From Ciceribacter ferrooxidans (lineage in GTDB: Bacteria > Pseudomonadota > Alphaproteobacteria > Rhizobiales > Rhizobiaceae), in assembly GCF_004137355.1 (NCBI RefSeq), contig NZ_SDVB01000101.1, positions 80,965 through 144,964 of the forward strand: DNA of 64,000 bases, in the 5' to 3' direction. The position numbers and the translations under genes were made by a program. Numbering within the stretch: position 1 is the stretch's first letter; every line of letters starts with the position of its first letter. Of this stretch, positions 60,177-64,000 are shown one piece after another. Below the pieces are notes generated by a model. The model was not told where the DNA came from. It ran no database searches and saw only the letters and a program-made list of their open reading frames with translations.

Positions 60177-60249
60177 CAGCGTTCACCTTCTTCAAGGCCG
60201 AGGCAGCCCGGTTCTGAGGGCCTGCCGCGGCGGTCCACGGAAGGGAGAG

Positions 60250-60276
60250 ATCCGGCGGCACGGGGGGCCGCCGGAT
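60250..60276 (-). other. intercistronic stem-loop after the Opp-type binding-protein gene
   Basis: Perfect ten-base arms ATCCGGCGGC (60250-60259) and GCCGCCGGAT (60267-60276) around a seven-base loop, nine bases after the binding-protein stop on the minus strand. It probably protects the upstream message and lowers expression of the downstream ATPase and permease genes. Confidence 0.65.
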
Positions 60277-60284
60277 TGGATCGA

Positions 60285-61919
60285 TTACATCGTCCAGTTG
60301 TTGGACCGGAAGTCCATGGCAAAGGCGGGCGCCGCCTTCCATTTCAGCGAGGACTTCATGCCGGTGAAGACGGCGTTCTGGTGCAGGACCTGATAGGCCG
60401 GGTCTTCGCGCTCGCAGATCTCCAGCATGCGGGCATAGGCCTTCTTGCGCAGCGCACGGTCGGTCGAGGTTTCCAGCACCACCGAGAGTTCGTTCATCTC
60501 GGCATTGCTCCAGTCCTTCTTCTGCTGCATCTCGCCGTTCGGGCCGAACTGCGTGACCATCGGCGTGACCGGGTCGTTGATGTTGGCCGAGGCCGACCAG
60601 TCGCGCACGCCCTTGACGCCTTCCGGATCGTGGATCTGTGCCCAGTTTTCCTTCATCTGGATCTCGACGTTGAGGCCGACCTGCTTCCACATCTCGACCA
60701 TGACCTGACCATTGGCGGTCTGGTTGGTGTAGTAGTTGTTGAGCAGGCGGAAGGGGATGGCGTCGCCCTTGTAGCCGGCCTGCTTCAACAGGTCCTGGGC
60801 AAGCTGCGGATTGTATTCCGGTGCGGCCCAGCCATCGATGAACATGTCGGTGGTCTTGAAGATGTCGAACTGCAGGCCGGGCGGAATAATCGTCTGGCCG
60901 CCCCACAGCGCATCGACGATCGCCTGCCGATCGATGGCGTGCGTCATGGCGCGACGCACCAGCGGATTGGCGAGGATTTCATTCTGGGTGTTGAACACCG
61001 AGACGCGGTGGTTGAGGATGGTCGAGCCCTGCACCTCGAAGCCCGGAGCGGCCTGGACGGTCGCGATCTGGTCCGGCGGCAGGTCGCAGGCGAAGTCGTA
61101 TTCGCCCGACAGCAGGCCGTTGACGCGGGAGGCGACTTCCGGAACCTCGACGAAGCGGATTTCCTCGAGCGGCGGGCGGCCGCCCCAGTATTCATCGAAG
61201 GCAACCAGCGTCAGCGAGACGTCCGGCTTGTATTCGCCGACCTGGTAAGGGCCGGTGGTGATCGGCTTGCGCGCCCAGTCGGTATAGGAGGCGGCTTCGT
61301 CCCAGGCGCGGCGGTTGGTGATCTGGCTGCCATAGGCATAAAGGCGGCCCTCGAGGGTGACGTCCGGGGTCGCGTTGTGGAAGCGCACGGTGTACTTGTC
61401 GACGGCTTCGACGCCGGCGAGTGCCGGCCACAGCCGGCGACCGATGCCCGGAACGGCGGCCGGCAATTCCTTGACGGTCGTGGGCTTATGATCGGCTTCG
61501 AAAATGGTCTTGCCGCCCTTCGGTTCGGTGTTGCCGAACACGCGCTCCTTGGAGAACGAGAATACGACGTCATCGGCCGTCAGCTCGTCGCCATTGTGGA
61601 ACTTCACGCCCTGGCGCAGCTTGAGTTCGAGCGTCTTGTCGTCGATCCGCTTCCATTCGGTGGCGAGACCCGCAACCGGACCCTGGTTGCCCATCCAGTC
61701 GCGGTTGATCAAACCTTCCCAGAGGTTCGGGAAGAAGACGCGCTCGCCGACGTTGGACTGCTCGTTCCAGATGCAGAGCGTGTTGTTGTTGGTGATCTTC
61801 TGCACGGCGATCGTCACCGAGGGGCGCTTGCCCTGGGCGAAGGTCATGCGCGGCAGGACCAGGCTGCCGGCGGTCGCGCCGATCAGTCCAAGCGCGCCAC
61901 GTCGATTGATGGAAAGCAT
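60285..61919 (-). CDS. Opp/Dpp-type ABC transporter substrate-binding protein
   Basis: Periplasmic solute-binding family 5 protein of 544 residues. The signal (INRRGALGLIGATAGSLVLP) has a twin-arginine-like RR. Family features are LKLRQGVKFHNGDELTADDV early and VRRAMTHAIDRQAIVDALWG in the middle. The ATG of MLSINRRG has AAGGAGG upstream; the open frame further upstream is noncoding. Family 5 proteins bind peptides, nickel, opines and sugar phosphodiesters such as agrocinopines; the linked GDPD, phosphatase and isomerase favour a phosphodiester ligand (inference). Confidence 0.9.
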   Translation of the reverse strand: MLSINRRGALGLIGATAGSLVLPRMTFAQGKRPSVTIAVQKITNNNTLCIWNEQSNVGERVFFPNLWEGLINRDWMGNQGPVAGLATEWKRIDDKTLELKLRQGVKFHNGDELTADDVVFSFSKERVFGNTEPKGGKTIFEADHKPTTVKELPAAVPGIGRRLWPALAGVEAVDKYTVRFHNATPDVTLEGRLYAYGSQITNRRAWDEAASYTDWARKPITTGPYQVGEYKPDVSLTLVAFDEYWGGRPPLEEIRFVEVPEVASRVNGLLSGEYDFACDLPPDQIATVQAAPGFEVQGSTILNHRVSVFNTQNEILANPLVRRAMTHAIDRQAIVDALWGGQTIIPPGLQFDIFKTTDMFIDGWAAPEYNPQLAQDLLKQAGYKGDAIPFRLLNNYYTNQTANGQVMVEMWKQVGLNVEIQMKENWAQIHDPEGVKGVRDWSASANINDPVTPMVTQFGPNGEMQQKKDWSNAEMNELSVVLETSTDRALRKKAYARMLEICEREDPAYQVLHQNAVFTGMKSSLKWKAAPAFAMDFRSNNWTM

Positions 61920-62051
61920 TGGAATCCTCCTTCTTGGGGTGGGGGCACTCGAAAGCAGAGGCTTTCCTCTTGCGCGTTCCGAGTGTCGGTTTGTTAATGG
62001 CCTCGTGAATTTTGCATGACGGACCGCCGCGCTGGCCGCGGCGGGCATTGC

Positions 62052-62765
62052 TCAGACAGGTTCGGAGAGCGCAGGCGCCCGGTATGCGACAGGCGCAGCG
62101 CCAAGGACGGTTGCGAAAGCGCGGGCGAGCTCATCGGCGCCGGTGGCGACCAGCATGGCGCCAGCGTCGGACAGGACGGCACGGCGACCCTCGCGCTGAT
62201 CGGCCGGGTCAACGAAGCCGATCGCCCGCATGCCGGCGGCAACCGCACCGACAATGCCGTGCGCGCTGTCATCCACGACCACGCAGTGGCTCGGGTCGAC
62301 GTTCAGCGTTTCGGCGCAGAGATGGAACAGATCCGGCGCGGGCTTCGGGGCAGCGACCATTTCGGCGCTGAAGATGTGGGGGTCGAAGGCGTTCCACAGG
62401 TCGAACAGGCCGAGGCTGGCACGCAGCCGCTCGAGCGTGCTGTTGGAGGCGACACACTTGCGCTGCGGGAGCGAGCGGACCAGGCTTTCCATTCCCGGCA
62501 TTGGGGTCAGTGAGCGGGAAAATTCGCGATAGAGCGCGTCGCGGGCGGCGGCAAAGACGGACGCGGGTCCTGCGATCCCCAACTCCTCGATGCAGATCCG
62601 CTGTGCGTCGCTTTCCGAATAGCCGGCAAAGCGACGGTGAACCTCGGCGAGCGGGATCGCAGCACCGGCGGCCTCGAGCGCTTGCCACAGGACACGGCTT
62701 TCGACCGGTTCGCTATCGATCAAAACGCCGTCGCAATCGAAGATGAGCAGTTCCGTCGTCGTCAA
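62052..62765 (-). CDS. HAD-superfamily phosphatase (beta-phosphoglucomutase/YieH-like)
   Basis: Phosphatase of about 237 residues. Motif I LLIFDCDGVLIDSEPVESR, motif II CVASNSTLERL, motif III lysine in VAAPKPAPDLFHLC and motif IV HCVVVDDSAHGIVGA are complete, with a helical cap between I and II. It probably removes phosphate from a small sugar or polyol phosphate. I start at the TTG immediately before TTTELLIF because the domain begins there; a GTG 21 codons and another start 32 codons upstream are in frame without a clear ribosome-binding site. It is the first gene of the leftward operon and divergent from the SorC-type regulator. Confidence 0.85.
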   Translation of the reverse strand: MTTTELLIFDCDGVLIDSEPVESRVLWQALEAAGAAIPLAEVHRRFAGYSESDAQRICIEELGIAGPASVFAAARDALYREFSRSLTPMPGMESLVRSLPQRKCVASNSTLERLRASLGLFDLWNAFDPHIFSAEMVAAPKPAPDLFHLCAETLNVDPSHCVVVDDSAHGIVGAVAAGMRAIGFVDPADQREGRRAVLSDAGAMLVATGADELARAFATVLGAAPVAYRAPALSEPV

Positions 62766-62900
62766 GGTGCAGTCCGTTCCCTGGCTCGGCGAGGAATTCG
62801 GGAGGCAATGCCCATCCCTTTCCGTCACATGGCTTGCTGGTCGGCGGGCTTTCGGAAACAATTGCCTTTGGACCCGCCATCATCTACGCAGGGTCTGTAC

Positions 62901-62925
62901 GTTACATATGTTACGCAGATGTGAC
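62901..62925. promoter_or_regulatory. candidate operator upstream of the SorC-family gene
   Basis: GTTAC at 62901-62905 and 62910-62914 and GTGAC at 62921-62925, with the palindrome ACATATGT at 62904-62911 between the first two. It lies about 20 bases before the regulator start in the divergent gap, a usual place for an autoregulatory site that also controls the operon. Binding is inferred. Confidence 0.45.
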
Positions 62926-62944
62926 ATTTGATCGGGAGTGTGTT

Positions 62945-63886
62945 TTGGAGAGCCAGGAACTGATGGTGCGGGCCTCGTGGCTCTATCATGTCGAGGGGTT
63001 GACCCAGGCGCAGATTGCCGAGCGGATGAACCTCACCCGTCGTCGCGTCAACGAGTTCCTGTCAGAGGCGCTGGCGACTGGACTGGTGCGCGTGACGTTC
63101 ACCTCTCCCCTTGCCGAAAACGTGCGGCTCGAGGACGAGCTCTGCGAAAAATTCGCCCTGGCCGAGGCAATGATCGTTTCGACGCCTGCGGACGAGACCT
63201 TGCTGCATGCCGTTCTCGGTCGCGCCGCAGCGGCATTCCTCGACAGGATCATCGATGTGCATCGACCGCGGTCGATCGGCGTCGGCTGGGGCTCCACGCT
63301 CCGCGAAACCGTCCACCAGATGACCCGCAGCCATATGCCGGATCTGGAGGTCCGCTCCATGATGGGCGGCCTAACCCGAGGCACCGAGATCAACACATTC
63401 GACATTGTCCGAGGCTTCGCCGCGGTCCTGGATGCCAAATGCCATTACTTCGCAGCGCCTATCTATGCCGACGGGGAGGCCTCCCGCGCCCTGATCATCG
63501 AACAACCTGTTTTCAAGGAATTCCTCATGAAGGCGGCGTCGGTCGATCTGTCCTTCCTCAGCGTCGGAGACCTGACGAAAAAATCGCTTCAGGTGAGATA
63601 CGGTCTTCCGGTAGGCGTCGACATCGCCGAACTGGCAGCATCAGGTGCCGTCGGCGACCTGCTCGGCCATTACGTGGGCGAGCGCGGAGATCCGGTCGAC
63701 CATCCCCTCAACCGGCAGGTCATATCGCCAGACCTTGAAAGCTACCGCACGATCAAGACCCGCGTCATCGCCTCGGGGGGTGTGCACAAGCGCCGTGTCA
63801 TCAGCGCGGCGCTGCGCGGGAAACTCGCAACCGCGCTGGTCACCGATTCAGACACGGCCCGCTGGCTGTTGAGCGCCAAGAACTGA
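62945..63886 (+). CDS. SorC/DeoR-type sugar-binding transcriptional regulator
   Basis: Regulator of 313 residues. The N-terminal helix-turn-helix is GLTQAQIAERMNLTRRRVNE; the rest is the SorC sugar-phosphate-binding domain with RPRSIGVGWGSTLRETVHQM and LSFLSVGDLTKKSLQVRYGL. It starts at TTG with GGGAG six bases upstream; the ATG six codons later would trim the N-terminus. It is divergent from the phosphatase/transporter/phosphodiesterase operon, which it probably controls in response to a phosphorylated sugar derived from the substrate. Confidence 0.9.
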   Translation: MESQELMVRASWLYHVEGLTQAQIAERMNLTRRRVNEFLSEALATGLVRVTFTSPLAENVRLEDELCEKFALAEAMIVSTPADETLLHAVLGRAAAAFLDRIIDVHRPRSIGVGWGSTLRETVHQMTRSHMPDLEVRSMMGGLTRGTEINTFDIVRGFAAVLDAKCHYFAAPIYADGEASRALIIEQPVFKEFLMKAASVDLSFLSVGDLTKKSLQVRYGLPVGVDIAELAASGAVGDLLGHYVGERGDPVDHPLNRQVISPDLESYRTIKTRVIASGGVHKRRVISAALRGKLATALVTDSDTARWLLSAKN

Positions 63887-63982
63887 CCGCGTGTCCCGCC
63901 TGCCTTGAGATCCCATCAGGGGTGAGTAGCGGTCTGCACCGTGGCAGAGTGAGGTCGCTAGAAAACTCTCTGGAGGCCAATC

Positions 63983-64000
63983 ATGCCGATGACAGCAGAT
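63983..64000 (+). CDS. start of an unidentified gene (continues beyond window)
   Basis: An ATG (MPMTAD) preceded by TGGAGG eight bases upstream begins 96 bases after the SorC stop. Only six codons are visible, so no function can be given. Confidence 0.4.

Noticed and set aside
58314-61997. Very long open frame (about 1227 codons) on the plus strand
   Set aside because: It lies entirely antisense to four well-recognised ABC transporter genes; the translation is low-complexity and rich in Arg/Ala/Gly/Asp with no domain. Long antisense frames are common in high-GC coding DNA.
63887-64000. Possible insertion-sequence start at the right edge
   Set aside because: Only a ribosome-binding site and six codons are visible, with no terminal repeat or transposase motif; nothing beyond a gene start can be claimed.
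1-64000. CRISPR arrays, rRNA, tRNA genes and replication origins
   Set aside because: Read for regular direct repeats, cloverleaf-like stems with CCA-proximal patterns and rRNA-like stretches; none were recognised. A tRNA or small-RNA covariance search would be needed to exclude short RNAs.

Overview
The window is a high-GC segment of an alphaproteobacterial genome, most likely Rhizobiaceae (Ensifer/Sinorhizobium or a close relative). This rests on gene content and order: a soxTRS-VWXYZABCD cluster, an ehuABCD-eutABC/doeAB ectoine locus with a MocR-type regulator, and many ABC uptake systems in ATGA-coupled operons. No rRNA, tRNA, CRISPR array or complete insertion sequence was recognised. 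Genus is inferred, not shown.

Layout. (1) 1-4785: a GH38 alpha-mannosidase (truncated by the window edge) and a GH28-type beta-helix protein on the minus strand, divergent from a ROK-family protein. (2) 4821-18103: a sulfur-oxidation cluster. soxT (YeeE/YedE permease), soxR (ArsR repressor) and soxS run leftward; soxVWXYZABCD, a flavocytochrome flavoprotein (soxF) and soxH run rightward; a second YeeE/YedE permease closes the cluster. soxE, the usual cytochrome partner of SoxF, is absent. AT-rich operator-like sequence lies in exactly the two intergenic regions (soxS-soxV and soxW-soxX) where SoxR acts in related bacteria. (3) 18215-22807: an FAD/GCV_T oxidoreductase of the dimethylglycine/sarcosine dehydrogenase type coupled to a choline-kinase-like phosphotransferase, a 47-codon relic of a second such oxidoreductase, and a divergent DeoR regulator. 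(4) 22939-24585: a hipA-hipB toxin-antitoxin pair in reversed order with an operator palindrome overlapping the hipA start. (5) 24652-34887: a LacI-regulated locus for unsaturated uronate oligomers (GH105/GH88 hydrolase, KduI, an uncharacterised 827-residue protein and a sugar ABC transporter). (6) 34939-48241: a complete ectoine import and breakdown locus: EhuABCD, EutABC, DoeA/DoeB, the regulators EnuR and DoeX, and DoeC/DoeD, which finish the route to aspartate. (7) 48327-54508: a QseC/QseB-PmrA-type two-component system divergent from a coupled operon of DsbD, a TlpA-like thioredoxin with an Lgt-like membrane domain, an L,D-transpeptidase lipoprotein and a DsbA-like protein. The divergent promoter holds CTTAAG-N5-CTTAAG, the classical PmrA-type box. 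(8) 54617-63886: a leftward operon of HAD phosphatase, Opp/Dpp-type ABC importer, glycerophosphodiester phosphodiesterase and sugar isomerase, divergent from a SorC-family regulator; the set looks like import and dismantling of a sugar or polyol phosphodiester, comparable in logic to agrocinopine catabolism. A new gene begins at the right edge.

Together this is a catabolic and lithotrophic island of a soil or rhizosphere bacterium: thiosulfate oxidation for energy, compatible-solute and plant-polysaccharide scavenging, and envelope thiol-redox maintenance. The observations most worth following are the PmrA-boxed Dsb/Lgt-thioredoxin/L,D-transpeptidase operon, the phosphodiester-like importer operon, the 827-residue protein in the pectin locus, and the SoxR homologue lacking the expected distal cysteine.
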